Below are positions 42,953 through 52,907 of a stretch of DNA of 64,000 nt, in pieces. The number at the start of each line of letters is the position of its first letter. Positions within the stretch are counted from its first letter, which is position 1. The DNA lies in the NCBI RefSeq assembly GCF_964204645.1, contig NC_134025.1, positions 18,072,001 through 18,136,000 on the forward strand, written 5' to 3'. Made by a program: the position numbers and the translations under genes. Origin of the DNA: Tubulanus polymorphus. Taxonomy: Eukaryota; Nemertea; Palaeonemertea; Tubulaniformes; Tubulanidae. The notes beneath the pieces are model-generated. The model made no database searches. It was not told where the DNA came from and was given only the letters and a program-made list of their open reading frames with translations.

Positions 42953-44215
42953 TTTACAGCCAAACAATTTATCATTTCAACTGTTAAACAATTTATCATT
43001 TCAACTGTCAAAATATTTAATATTTCAACTGTCAAACAATTTATCATTTCAACTACCAAACAATTTATCATTTTAACTGTCAAACAATTTATCATTTCAA
43101 CTGTTAAAATATTTATCATTTTAACTGTCAAACAATTTATCATTTCAACTGTCAAAATATTTATCATTTCAACTGTCTTATCATTTCAACTGTCAAACAA
43201 TTTATCATTTTAACTGTCAAACAATTTATCATTTCAACTGTCAAACAATTTATCATTTCAACTGTCAAACAATTTATCATTTTAACTGTCAAACAATTTA
43301 TCATTTCAACTGTTAAAATATCATTTTAACTGTCAAACAATTTATCATTTCAACTGTCAAAATATTTATCATTTCAACTGTCTTATCATTTCAACTGTCA
43401 AACAATTTATCATTTTAACTGTCAAACAATTTATCATTTCAACTGTCAAACAATTTATCATTTCAACTGTCAAACAATTTATCATTTTAACTGTCAAACA
43501 ATTTATCATTTCAACTGTCAAAATATTTATCATTTCAACTGTTAAACAATTTATCATTTCAACTGTCAAAATATTTATCATTTTAACTGTCAAACAATTT
43601 ATCATTTCAACTGTCAAAATATTTATCATTTCAACTGTCAAAATATTTATCATTTCAACTGTTAAACAATTTATCATTTCAACTGTCAAAATATTTATCA
43701 TTTCAACTGTCAAAATATTTATCATTTCAACTGTTAAAATATTTATCATTTCAACTGTTAAACAATTTATCATTTCAAACAATTTATCATTTTAACTGTC
43801 AAACAATTTAACATTTCAACTGTCAAACAATTTATCATTTCAACTGTCAAACAATTTATCATTTCAACTGCCAAACAATTAATCATTTCAACTGTCAAAC
43901 AATTTATCATTTCAACTGTCAAACAATTTATCATTTCAACTGTCAAACAATTTATCATTTTAACTGTCAAACAATTTATCATTTCAAACAATTTATCATT
44001 TTAACTGTCAAACAATTTATCATTTCAAACAATTTATCATTTTAACTGTCAAACAATTTATCATTTCAACTGTCAAAATATTTATCATTTCAACTGTCAA
44101 AATATCTATCATTTCAACTGTCAAAATATTTATCATTTCAACTGTCAAAATATTTATCATTTCAACTGTCAAAATATTTATCATTTCAACTGTCAAACAA
44201 TTTATCATTTTAACA
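42953..44215 (-). repeat. 24-bp tandem array, about 50 units, protein-compatible
   Basis: The minus-strand unit encodes MINCLTVE or MINILTVE, with K replacing E where the strand reads AAA. Units are 24 bp, so the frame is kept over long stretches: 137 codons at 43,369-43,782, 73 at 43,770-43,991 and 62 at 44,020-44,208. Frame breaks come from partial units at about 43,180, 43,320, 43,380, 43,780 and 43,990. Variants differ mainly at two positions and recur in blocks, which indicates multi-unit duplication. Translation is not established. Confidence 0.85.
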
Positions 44216-44270
44216 GTCTATTAGATATTTAAATCTTTTAACTCAATTCAATAATTATAATGTAGAATTG

Positions 44271-44843
44271 TTACTCTTTACACCAGTTTTTATGTTTAAT
44301 TGTTTCATAATGCTTTGATTCATGTGATTTTAAATATTTACCTCCGCAATAACAATGCACTTTTTCATTAGGATTGAATTTTCTAAATTCATCATCTAAA
44401 TTACATTGAACTGCAATATTTGATGAATTTTCATTATAGATAATTTGTTTATTATCAAAATTGAAATAATATAATTGTCTTTTTTCAATTCTTAAGTTAA
44501 TCAAATCATTGTAATCTTTTGAAAGTATTATATCATCATTTCTTTCATTGAAAGGAGTTTTAAGAATATTAATTATGTTTTCATCTAAAGTTCCTTTAAA
44601 ATTTAAAACTGTATTGAATATTTTAGGATTTTTAACGCCATTATCAAAAGTATCTACTAGTTCAGTAAGTAAATATGTTTCATTTGATAATATTTGATTA
44701 ATCATAGTAATATTATCGATTTTATAATACCTTGCAGACACTAAATTTGTAGCTGAAATATAATTTTTAATGTAAAACTGTGAAAATGATTTATTGGTTT
44801 CATTGATTTCGATTTTAAAGTTGGGTTCTTCTTCTTTCTTCAT
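44271..44843 (-). CDS. 190-residue protein with C-terminal zinc finger, next to Polinton C terminus
   Basis: The ATG at 44,843 is preferred because it lies in TTATAAAAATGAAG, matching the context of the terminal gene in Polinton A; the open frame extends upstream to 44,918 without support. The C-terminus has HCYCGGKYLKSHESKHYETIKH, a CxC...H...H finger. The body is helical and acidic with no membrane segment. It is intact and the gene nearest the terminus. Function unknown; the position suggests an early or regulatory product, by analogy only. Confidence 0.55.
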   Translation of the reverse strand: MKKEEEPNFKIEINETNKSFSQFYIKNYISATNLVSARYYKIDNITMINQILSNETYLLTELVDTFDNGVKNPKIFNTVLNFKGTLDENIINILKTPFNERNDDIILSKDYNDLINLRIEKRQLYYFNFDNKQIIYNENSSNIAVQCNLDDEFRKFNPNEKVHCYCGGKYLKSHESKHYETIKHKNWCKE

Positions 44844-44953
44844 TTTTATAACAAATTTTTTATTAAAATGAATCCAACGCATATAAATATTCAATGATTT
44901 ATGAATTATTTCACTCACACTTTACTCACACTTTCTTCTAGCGAGTAGAAAAT

Positions 44954-45105
44954 GAAAAATAAATTCGAGCGTGTGAGAATTTATTTTTCATTTTTATGAG
45001 TTTCGCGAGTAATTCAAGTAGAAATTGTTATTATTTTTATGTTTTTCATTTTTTACGAGCTCGACCGTTCGACCTTTGGCCTGAAAGCCCATTACCCCTA
45101 TTACT
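44954..45105. repeat. Polinton C terminus with conserved hairpin core
   Basis: GAAAAATAAATTC, loop GAGCGTGTGA and GAATTTATTTTTC form a perfect 13-bp stem (44,954-44,989). Rightward, the sequence continues through GAGCTCGACCGTTCGACCTT to CCCTATTACT at 45,105, like the right arms in A and B. The left outer arm is not preserved. Confidence 0.7.
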
Positions 45106-46730
45106 TACGACAAGCCTACCATGCATATGTACTAGAAACACAACTTTTTCCCTCTCGTCGGCCCTACAGTGATGTTACTATAACTGGTGCCATTATAATA
45201 TGGATAGGATTTGGTCAGGACTAGCCTAAAGTCTAATTCAGTCTATGTACTAATTCACTCCATAGGCCTATTTTTAAAACAATACAGTGAAATATTCACA
45301 CGCAGAAAGGCTAATTGATTTGAGCCATGTGATTAAGTTTGGCCAGGCCTTCTCTGACCTGCTGACATTAATAGTCAAACCAAAACGTTCATGTGGTCAC
45401 GGCTTGTATTACCAGAAATCATTGTAGGCCTGTACATTTTGCTGTTCGTAGGTTTGGTATACCGATTTCTCCATTCTTGACTGATAAGTGTACGGTACAG
45501 CTGTACGCATTATACAATTGTTCCAATGGGAATAGGGCCTATTGATTGGGCTTATTATTTCCTGCTTTAGAATACTGAAATAAGCCCAACGTTCATTCAA
45601 ATATCCAACATCGGTGAAAGTTTGATTACTGTATAGGCCTACATGTACTGTAGGTTTTCATGTTGTATGAATATTTTGCAGTTCAAATGGGTATGATGCT
45701 GATTCCAATGTAGAATGCATGCAGTTAGATGGTTAAGGACAGTCAACACCAAGATATCTCTCTTCGACCGAAGTTGCACCGTAGAAGATCTGATTCTTTC
45801 AACTCAAGGAAAGTGATTCAACACGATCGACATAACACTGGAATAGGTTTGCAGTAACTAACGGTTCATTTCATTTAGTCCTATGTACTTTTTAGCCAAT
45901 TTGGATTTGATTGTAATTGAAACTCTGGAACAAAAGACGAAAAAACAAGTTATGCTTGATTCTCATGTTCAAATTTAATTCAAATTCAAATTTATTTTAT
46001 TACATCATATTTACAAAGCATATCATTGGTTCATACAGTAATAAAAATTAGGACAGAACAAATATTATTACAGAATTTCCAAAAAGGCAATAAATTTGTA
46101 TAGCTAAATGAACATTATTTTTCTAATAACTCAGATCAAGAATGACTTTCCCGTTTATTAGGAAACACACGCAACTAGTGGAATAGGTTTGATTTACACA
46201 CATGGTGCAGGTATCAATTGTTTATCACTATAGAATTTGTAATCCATAAAAGCCAAAATCAACATCAGCTGGAAACCCAGACCAAATCAATTCATAATTT
46301 ATTGATTGAATCTACACTACTATATATGTATTTATTCAAATATTTCAATAAAAACATTAACTTCTTAAATCTATTCTAAATCATAATACGTTCTTATCTG
46401 TGAATTCACTCAATCTATCGACTCAGCAGGTGCTTAAGATGAGTTCTTAATAGGACAGATCCATTTTTAAGCATGGTGATAATACAGTATCATGATGTTT
46501 GAATGCCAAAATAAATGCCTGGTCAAATAAATTAATATTTGTTGATTGTACGTCCGCGTATGTTCGGTTTCAAAGCTGAATCATATTTGACGTTAACACA
46601 GTGTTTGCATATTAGGTTCGAATCTGTCAATGCATTTTATTTTATGTATCGGTATTTCAATTTACTACAATTCCCATCATTCTGAATGGCCTTGCAGAAA
46701 ACCCGTCATCGCTGCTTGGCAGCTATATTT
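45106..46730 (+). mobile_element. 1.6-kb repeat with Helentron-like 3' end, copy 1
   Basis: It starts TACGACAAGCCTACCATGC directly after the Polinton C terminus and ends CAGAAAACCCGTCATCGCTG...AGCTATATTT. It is homologous along its length to 57,591-59,233. No protein is encoded. The 5' end lacks the AGGGTTTTCTG hairpin, yet the same 5' boundary appears in both copies. Confidence 0.65.
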
Positions 46731-47310
46731 TTAATTCAATTTCTTCGATTACTTTACAATCTCTAATTTTAATTGTACAAATTCGTTATTAGATTTAAAT
46801 AATTCATCTTCTAAAGTGTTAATTTTATGAACTCTAATCATTTTATTGTGCACAATTTTATCAGCTTCATTTCTTATACTAATAATTTCTCTAATTGCTT
46901 TATCAGAAAATATATTAAATCTTCTAATTCTTGATCTGTTGCATCCACTAATCCATTCGGTAAAATGTTTTCAGTTTGAACTCTTCTTGAATTAAGTTTA
47001 CTAGTTTTGGAAGTTATATTCAGTTTAGATGTTGTTTCTGTTTCTAAATTATTATTGATTGTTTCAAATAATTCATTAAATCTGTGTTTGAATACTCTTT
47101 TATTTTGATTTATTTCTGTGTCGGTAAGATTTTCTATTTCATTACTATTACTCATTCTTTTAATTCTAGATGGTTCTAAATTACTCAAAGTTGATTCTGC
47201 TAATATTGTATTTTGATTTTTATAAGACATATTAATATAATAATCATCTTTCAAATAATAATAATATTCATCTAAAAATTTTAATTCTCTTACTAAATGT
47301 CTGGCGCCTC
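46731..47310 (-). pseudogene. Diverged coiled-coil Polinton protein, truncated
   Basis: The 126 codons at 46,874-47,254 are open. After a shift, the reading SDKAIREIISIRNEADKIV and a helical DELFKSNNEFVQLKLEI continue to about 46,740. LVDATDQELEDLI aligns with LLDLTDDELEAFP of the coiled-coil gene in Polinton A. The hydrophobic C-terminus is missing because the Helentron-like repeat cuts the gene at 46,730. Confidence 0.5.
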
Positions 47311-47331
47311 TATCATTTATATTGTATCTGA

Positions 47332-47613
47332 TTATTTATATTGTAAATGATAAATATATTCATTATATTCTAAATTTTGTTTTACTAAATCTGGATTTTC
47401 ATTTTTAGGATTCATTCTCGATTCAGTTCTTCTATCAAACTCGTCTGTTGATGGATCTTTAGAACCGCTATCTGCTAAATTAGAATTATATGTTGTATCA
47501 TTATCATTATCAATATAAGTATCAGCAGACAAATAATCATCATTATTAGTATTGACATAATTATTATTTCCCATGTCTTGCATTTCATAATCTTCTCCAC
47601 CTTCTACATCCAT
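47332..47613 (-). CDS. Acidic Polinton B protein
   Basis: The 93 codons are open from an ATG in ATAAATGG context. Very rich in D and N (MDVEGGEDYEMQDMGNNNY), with no hydrophobic segment, and the counterpart of 13,521-14,028 by position and composition. The reading probably continued beyond 47,332 in another frame (RGARHLVRELKFLDEYYYYL). The start overlaps the end of the upstream gene by 10 bp. Function unknown. Confidence 0.45.
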   Translation of the reverse strand: MDVEGGEDYEMQDMGNNNYVNTNNDDYLSADTYIDNDNDTTYNSNLADSGSKDPSTDEFDRRTESRMNPKNENPDLVKQNLEYNEYIYHLQYK

Positions 47614-47888
47614 TTATATCTTATAAAAATCAAAATTTCGACTGATTGAAAATCTCGGTGTGAAATTTTCTGATTATATAATTCTTTATTAATATAATCC
47701 ATATAGTTTTGTCTTTTTTCTTTATATTCTTCTGCTGCTTTATTATATTTTTCTAATGCTAAGTTATGTCTTTTTTGTTCTGATAATGAACCATTTTTAT
47801 CAATATGCTTAAATAAATAACCACCACCTGTAAATGCTAAAGCGTTGACAATTGCCGATCCTATAATGGTTATAATTGCAGATGCCAT
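47604..47888 (-). CDS. Hydrophobic-N-terminus Polinton B protein, rearranged C-terminus
   Basis: Almost identical to 17,598-17,836 through KISHRDF, with the same glycine-rich hydrophobic N-terminus and helical KRHNLALEKYNKAAEEY region. The next residues, QSVEIL, match the DFQSV stretch of the separate tail-anchored gene at 15,889-16,101, so a deletion has fused the two genes at a shared GATTTTC. The open 94 codons are therefore a chimera, not the ancestral protein. Confidence 0.6.
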   Translation of the reverse strand: MASAIITIIGSAIVNALAFTGGGYLFKHIDKNGSLSEQKRHNLALEKYNKAAEEYKEKRQNYMDYINKELYNQKISHRDFQSVEILIFIRYKWM

Positions 47889-47904
47889 TTATTTAGTAAA
47901 AAAT
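47886..47904 (-). promoter_or_regulatory. Start-proximal TAAATAAATGG motif
   Basis: AATTTTTTACTAAATAAATGG spans the start codon and the preceding gene's stop lies within it, so genes are packed with a few bases between them. Confidence 0.55.
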
Positions 47905-48131
47905 TACGCGTTAATAGGAGGAATATATTTTTGTTTTTCTGAATAATCAATTGTTAAATAAGATAAAGTTACTGCTAACGTTAATTTTAAAATATCATTT
48001 ATATCAAATCTATCAACATTAATATTTCCAATTTTAAAAACTTTCTTCAATAACATTGTATAACCAACAGTTCCAACTGATAGTAATGCTCCATTATATA
48101 AACCAGTTATTATCCACTTATTATCACTCAT
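47904..48131 (-). CDS. Small two-helix membrane protein of Polinton B
   Basis: An intact 75-residue frame with MSDNKWIITGLYNGALLSVG, two predicted membrane segments (residues about 8-28 and 45-60) and a C-terminal QKYIPPINA. It is the undamaged counterpart of 17,861-18,081. The stop of the upstream gene overlaps its ATG (ATGA). It is likely a virion or membrane-remodelling protein by context; the family is not recognised. Confidence 0.6.
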   Translation of the reverse strand: MSDNKWIITGLYNGALLSVGTVGYTMLLKKVFKIGNINVDRFDINDILKLTLAVTLSYLTIDYSEKQKYIPPINA

Positions 48132-48147
48132 TTATTTATCAAAAAAT
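48129..48147 (-). promoter_or_regulatory. Start-proximal TAAATAAATG motif
   Basis: The T-run and TTGATAAATAAATG span the start at 48,131 and match the Polinton A copy at 18,081. Confidence 0.55.
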
Positions 48148-48429
48148 CACCTTCTTCAAAATATTTAGTTATCTTAGTCATAATTATTTCAACATTTATA
48201 ATATTATTTGTTTCATTTTTATATATTTCAGTTATAATCTTTTTAATATCATCAATGATTAAATCTTTATCTAAATCATAAAATCTCGAAGAATTTCTAA
48301 TTTTTATCGGTAAATTTTTCTACATTAAAAGTTTCTTTATGTATTGTTGTTTCATAATCAAAAGATGTTTCATGAAAAAAATGCAATATCTTTAATATGT
48401 GTTATTACATCATTAATATCAAATTTCAT
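48129..48429 (-). pseudogene. Small Polinton B protein, frameshifted
   Basis: The reading begins MKFDINDVITHIKDIAFF at 48,429, passes through breaks near 48,376, 48,318 and 48,287, and ends with an ITKYFEEGDF-type C-terminus that matches the remnant at 18,082-18,131. It corresponds to about 95 codons, acidic, with no membrane helix. This gene is what the SWIM/YqaJ-bearing block removed in Polinton A. Confidence 0.5.
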
Positions 48430-48473
48430 TTCTTTCTAACGTTTAAAATCAAATCCAAAACATATACTCGGTC

Positions 48474-49227
48474 CTATCTTATAACTAATTCGTAAATAAC
48501 AGGGAAATTATTTAAATCAATTAAGTAATTATAATGATTTTTTATTTCTAAATTAAAATTATAAAATTGTGGAATACAAGGTTTGAAATCACATTCAGCT
48601 AAATTATAATTTATTTGTGTACCGAATTGTTTAACATTTTTAATGGTAAAATATTCGATAAACTAGAATTACAAATTGTATCTTTATTTGCTTCAAATAT
48701 TTTTGTAGGATCAATTAAATTGCAATAAATATAAAAGTGTGTAAAAGGTATTATATTTGATCTACCTATCTATCTATGTTTCCTGTAACAATATCTGGTT
48801 TAATTCCTAACAATTTAGCTATTGGTTTTTTTATAATAAAAGAATGTTCATTTTCATCATCTTACTTTATTTTTATTCTATTAGTGCTATCACTTTTCAT
48901 AAATCTAATTAAAAATTTATCATCACTTCTAAATTTCAACCGTGCTTTTCTATTAATTTCTTGCTCGTATGTTTCTCAATTATATAATCCTGGTCTTAGA
49001 TATAAAGTAAACCATTGGTTTTTATTTCTAATAAAAATCAAAAAAGGACTTTCTTCAATAGTTTTATTTGAAATATTACAAAAAGAATTACATTAACTAA
49101 TATTTACTAATTTTAAATCAACGCAATTTTTAAATTCTCTATCTAATTGTACTAGTAAATTATGAGATTTATAATTTGTAAGTTTTCTAGAATCATCAAT
49201 TATTCTATATTCTTTTAATTCTACCAT
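48474..49227 (-). pseudogene. Possible minor capsid (penton-like) protein of Polinton B, broken
   Basis: It shares MVELKEYRI, LLVQLDREFKNCVDLKLVNI, LRPGLYN and KPIAKLLGIKPD with 20,548-21,229. Stops or shifts lie near 49,095, 48,978, 48,866, 48,775 and 48,650. The C-terminal end extends past the point where the A copy stops, finishing at 48,474. As for the A copy, the capsid role is inferred from pattern and position. Confidence 0.5.
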
Positions 49228-49245
49228 TTATTTTACATATTTTTT

Positions 49246-49590
49246 CATTCGAAATCTATATCATGACATCCTTTTTCATTCGTACCTTTGTATATGAAAT
49301 AGAAATCACTAGAATATAATTCTTCAATATCTTCACTAGATAATCTATGAAATCTATCTGGTAAATATGTTCTGAATTTATATTTATTTCCTTTTAATCC
49401 TTCATATTCTAAGTGAATAACTAATTTATTACCATATCTATCTATTAGTAATTGTTTAAATGTGAGTAATTAAATATTTCTCATATAATGTTGATTCTGT
49501 TAACTTTTTGAATTTGTGATCTACAGATTTGACATTTGTAGTATCTTTGATTCTATTTAAGAATTCACTATGTATTTGTTTACATTTATT
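49246..49590 (-). pseudogene. Terminal small gene of Polinton B, perhaps OB-fold
   Basis: Counterpart of 21,247-21,588 with HSEFLNRIKDTTNVKSVD, NKLVIHLEYEGLKGNKYKFR and LPDRFHRLSSEDIEELYSS. The ATG is lost by a small deletion at about 49,590, and a stop with a shift lies near 49,460. The C-terminal half is open and better preserved than in A, which helps define the native frame there. Confidence 0.5.
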
Positions 49591-49667
49591 ATACATATTT
49601 CTATTAAAATTGATTTCATTAATATAATCTTCATTTATATAATGTTCATAAATATGAATATTATTAG

Positions 49668-49818
49668 AGTAATAGGATAAGTCTTGTTTCAGATTAAAGG
49701 TCGAAAGGTTGAGTGAGTAGAAAATAAAAATAAATTCGAGCGTGTGAGAAATTATTTTTCATTTTTTATGAGCTCGACCTTTCGCCCTCTGGTATGAAAC
49801 AAGACTTATCCTATTACT
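49668..49818. repeat. Terminal foldback palindrome of Polinton B
   Basis: The outermost 24 bases of each arm pair perfectly (AGTAATAGGATAAGTCTTGT at the left; its complement ends at 49,818). The inner arms pair imperfectly through CGAAAGGT and AAATAAATTC-type words to the 10-nt loop GAGCGTGTGA at 49,738-49,747. It is homologous to 21,648-21,769 and 44,954-45,105. Confidence 0.8.
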
Positions 49819-49819
49819 T

Positions 49820-50199
49820 TTCAGTTTGGGTAGCTGCGCGGTCTTCTGAATGTCGGTATCCTGGATCTGCTCAGGCTTGGTGTTCTGATGATTATGATTG
49901 TCGAGGAATTTTTTTATTTTCAAGAGCCTGGCTGCGTCTTTCATTCGAATCTTTAATTTCTTTTTCGAATTCATCGTCGTCTTTTCGCACATTTCTTGGA
50001 TTCTTACTGCTAGTTTTTCTCTCGATTCGTGGACCAGTCGCATGTCGTCTAATAGTTATTCAATTTCGGTTGCATCGTCTTCAGCGATATTGACTGCTTG
50101 CATGAGTATTAAAATTCGCTCGTGGTTTGTATCAAATGTATCGTTGTCTGTTTGTCGTCGCTTTCGGAGCTGGTCCAGCGTTTCTTTTTCTTTCGGCAT
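49820..50199 (-). pseudogene. BEL/Pao-type Gag N-terminal fragment
   Basis: The reading starts at the ATG at 50,199 (MPKEKETLDQLRKRRQTTND), has one stop near 50,057, and continues with charged helical sequence (LVHESREKLAVRIQEMCEK, RMKDAARLLKIKKFLDN). Length and charge resemble the start of BEL/Pao Gag, and a primer-binding-like site with an LTR-like segment lies 35-50 bp upstream. It ends abruptly at the Polinton B terminus. Confidence 0.6.
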
Positions 50200-50233
50200 T
50201 TTGATCGTCTAGAGGTGTTCGATTTGATAATAC

Positions 50234-50249
50234 CCTGGTCACGGCACCA
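50234..50249 (-). other. Primer-binding-site-like sequence of BEL/Pao element
   Basis: On the minus strand TGGTGCCGTGACCAGG lies between the putative LTR and the Gag ATG. The TGGTGCCGTGACC form is typical of BEL/Pao retrotransposon primer-binding regions. Confidence 0.6.
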
Positions 50250-50255
50250 TTTCGT

Positions 50256-50506
50256 TACGAGGGTACCGGTTACGAGGGTAACGGTGGAGTATAGAAAAGA
50301 ACAACGTGGCTGCTTGTTTTAGATATCATAGCAAGAGTGTCGTTTATTTTACGTAATGGTTATAAATAGTATAGTACGCATGCGGGGGCTGGCAAGGATG
50401 AAGAGAAACAGCAGATGTAAACAGCTATATGTATGAATAGAATTAGTAACGCTTGACTTCAATATAATCATGTAAGTTGGCGAGAATTAGGACGCAGTTT
50501 CCGACA
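50256..50506 (-). repeat. Probable BEL/Pao LTR
   Basis: About 250 bp between TGTCGGAAACTGCG (5', at 50,506) and the primer-binding region. It contains a TATA-like TATTTATAACC and later CCTCGTAACG repeats. The exact 3' border is uncertain because no canonical CA end is seen; no second LTR is in the window. Confidence 0.45.
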
Positions 50507-50747
50507 CCTAATCAGTGTGTATTAACTGCGCCATGGATGTCATTTTTTGTTTCTTATTCAAGTGGATTAAATATTTATTCTTATTCTCAGTGAATAATTA
50601 GCTATATTCACATTTTTCTTCATTACTACATTATGGATTGAATTAATCATGTTTAATCACCTAATGATAACTACATTGTATAACAATTGCTTATATATTC
50701 AATTATTATAATTCTTTTCACAATTATATCAATACTTTATGATTATT

Positions 50748-50795
50748 AGGGTTTCTGCTGCCTTAGCAGAAACCATATTGTATTCCTGCTGATTA

Positions 50796-50834
<39 letters not shown>

Positions 50835-52907
50835 GGGTTTCTGCTGCCTTCGCAGAAACCCTATTGTATTCCTGCTGATTATTATTAGGGTTTCTGCTGC
50901 TTTCGCTGAAACCCTTTTGTAATTCTGTTGATTATTATTAGGGTTTCTGCTGCTTTCGCAGAAACCCTATTGTAATTCTGTTGATTATTATTATTATTAT
51001 TATATTCTTTTTCACACTGGATCGTACCGTAAGGATATAAACAACTGCAATTTACTTTCACTGTCGGTGAAACCATTCTGTATCACAAGTACTACGCTGC
51101 ATTGACAAATAGTGTGTATAATATTAATTAGAACTCAACTGTTTACTCACTGTGAGCCTCTAAACATCGGAATTTAAGCCCGATTCAAACAGTTTCCATC
51201 TACGTATGTGTATTGCATGCGTGTCATTCCCATAGCGCGTCAGTACGTGTGTTTGTGTCAGTGTCCCTATGAGTATTGATAGGGTTGGTGTACTAGATCT
51301 GTAGTTTTTTAGTATTTTTATCTCTTCTTATATATATGTGGCGCACTGAATGGGGTCAGTCTCGAGTGAACGGAACTGAGGAATTTTCATAGCCTTGTTT
51401 GTGCCGCATATACAAGCAACAGCATTCTTGCAGTAACATCCCTGGATAGAGCTAATGAATGCTGCCATCTATATGCGAGAGCCTGGATGACTATATTCTG
51501 CTAGCATTACAATATTCCTTGACGGATTTACTTGAAACTTTCGTGAGATGTACGGAACACAGGTACCTTGAGGTAAGTCCAAGGGATCTTTGATTGAGGA
51601 CCCCGTTCACCCACCAGGGGGTGTTTTACATTTGAAAATTCTGACATCGAAAAGTTACTGTGTGAGAAAATATTTTGTGTTTGACTTTTCAGCTTTGGGC
51701 GAGCACGAAAGTTGTTAATAACAGTCCGGAGGTTAAAAAAGTCAGTGGCACGCCCTATCTGCGATTAACGGTTTGGGCTCTACGGGCTCGAAAATGGGCA
51801 CCCAAATTTTTTAATGAGATTTTTGCTCCTAGCTCCTTAACCGTTGGAGATAGAATCGTGGTTGCAGCGAGCGACCAGTAGCCCTTGTGAAGACGCTTGT
51901 AGTGATGTATGGTATAACTATGTTACTCATATGGTTCTCCAGTAGCGCCACCTATAAGACGCTGAAATATGCATTTTCATCTATTTCGAGAAAGGGTATC
52001 AATGGATTTCTATAAAAATTGATACACATGTACCTGGCTACTAAACGAAACAAACCCCTCATATGATTAGTTCCCATTTTAACCACTAGGGGGGCGTAAA
52101 TTTTGAAAAATCGATTTCAGCATCCATTTTTCGCATTTAATGCGGTTTGTTTATTATGAAAATCACAAAACTTGGTATAAGTACAAAGACATGTGTGTAA
52201 TATACCATCCTGTATGAATAGTTCATACAACTGCCACCGGGGGACTGTGAAAACAACGATTTTTGCTCCTAGGTCCTTAACCGTTGGCGATAGAATCGAG
52301 GTTGCAATGTGTGGTTAGTAGCCCTTTTCAATATACTTTGATGTATGGTTTAAGTAGGTAACTTTTATGGTTCTCCAGGAGCGCCACCTACATTTTGCTG
52401 GAAATACATTTTTATTCATATCTACTAAGCGGACAAAGGGATTTCTATGAAAATTGATACAAGTATACCTGGATATGAGATACAACGAACCCTTCACATA
52501 ATAAGTTCCTATTCTTACCACCAGGGCGCGTACATTTCGAAAACCCATTCTAACATCCGTTTCCTTACGTGTAATTCAGTCATTTTATGAGAGACATAAA
52601 CAAAAACCTGGTATGAGTACATATACATAAGTATAGTACGCAAACCACCAAAATTAGTTGATACAACTGCCACTAGGGAATGGTAAGAATACTGTATCTT
52701 CGTTATTCTCGATTTCCCCTAAACTTGGTACATAAGCACTTTGCGCCTTGTGGGTCAACATCCATGTCATAAGCTGACCCCTAGGTGGCGCTACTTTAAA
52801 AAGGGGAACGTTTTGAACTGCTTTCGGTGAAATGTTTGCACGCACTCTTGTACGACATTGTATCTAGCAAGGCAGAAACCCGTAATCGCTGCTTTGCAGC
52901 TATATTT
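50748..52907 (+). mobile_element. Helentron-like element, unit A of a head-to-tail dimer
   Basis: Four AGGGTTTCTG...CAGAAACCC-type 5' hairpins occur serially (50,748; 50,834; 50,886; 50,938) with ATT repeats. A body follows that includes a 438-bp internal direct repeat (TTTTTGCTCCTAGCTCCTTA at about 51,822 and a TAGGTCC variant at about 52,260). The end is CAGAAACCCGTAATCGCTGC...AGCTATATTT. The 68-codon frame at 51,675 is repeated in unit B but looks non-coding. Confidence 0.65.

Larger units (their letters stand above)
41780..45105 (-). mobile_element. Polinton C fragment with one terminus
   Basis: AT-rich DNA with three minus-strand genes in the Polinton start context or a related one, a 24-bp repeat array, and a right end (44,954-45,105) sharing the conserved hairpin core and CCTATTACT terminus with Polintons A and B. 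Its genes are not those found next to the A/B right end. It could be the opposite end of an inverted Polinton, or a lineage with different accessory genes. The left boundary is estimated from base composition only. Confidence 0.65.
46731..49818 (-). mobile_element. Polinton B, right-end fragment
   Basis: Seven minus-strand genes or remnants follow the same order as the right end of Polinton A (terminal gene, minor-capsid-like gene, small gene, two-helix gene, hydrophobic-N-terminus gene, acidic gene, coiled-coil gene). The right end is a foldback palindrome finishing at 49,818. The left side is cut at the Helentron-like 3' end. Homologous genes range from near-identical to strongly diverged, so A and B are separate insertions. 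Confidence 0.8.

Noticed and set aside
42953-44215. Calling the 24-bp array a confirmed protein gene
   Set aside because: The frame is broken by partial units at several places and there is no independent evidence of translation; it is kept as a repeat with a note.
51675-51881. 68-codon frame repeated at 53,444
   Set aside because: It is conserved only because the two element units are near-identical; no family motif is present, and neighbouring non-coding sequence is equally conserved.
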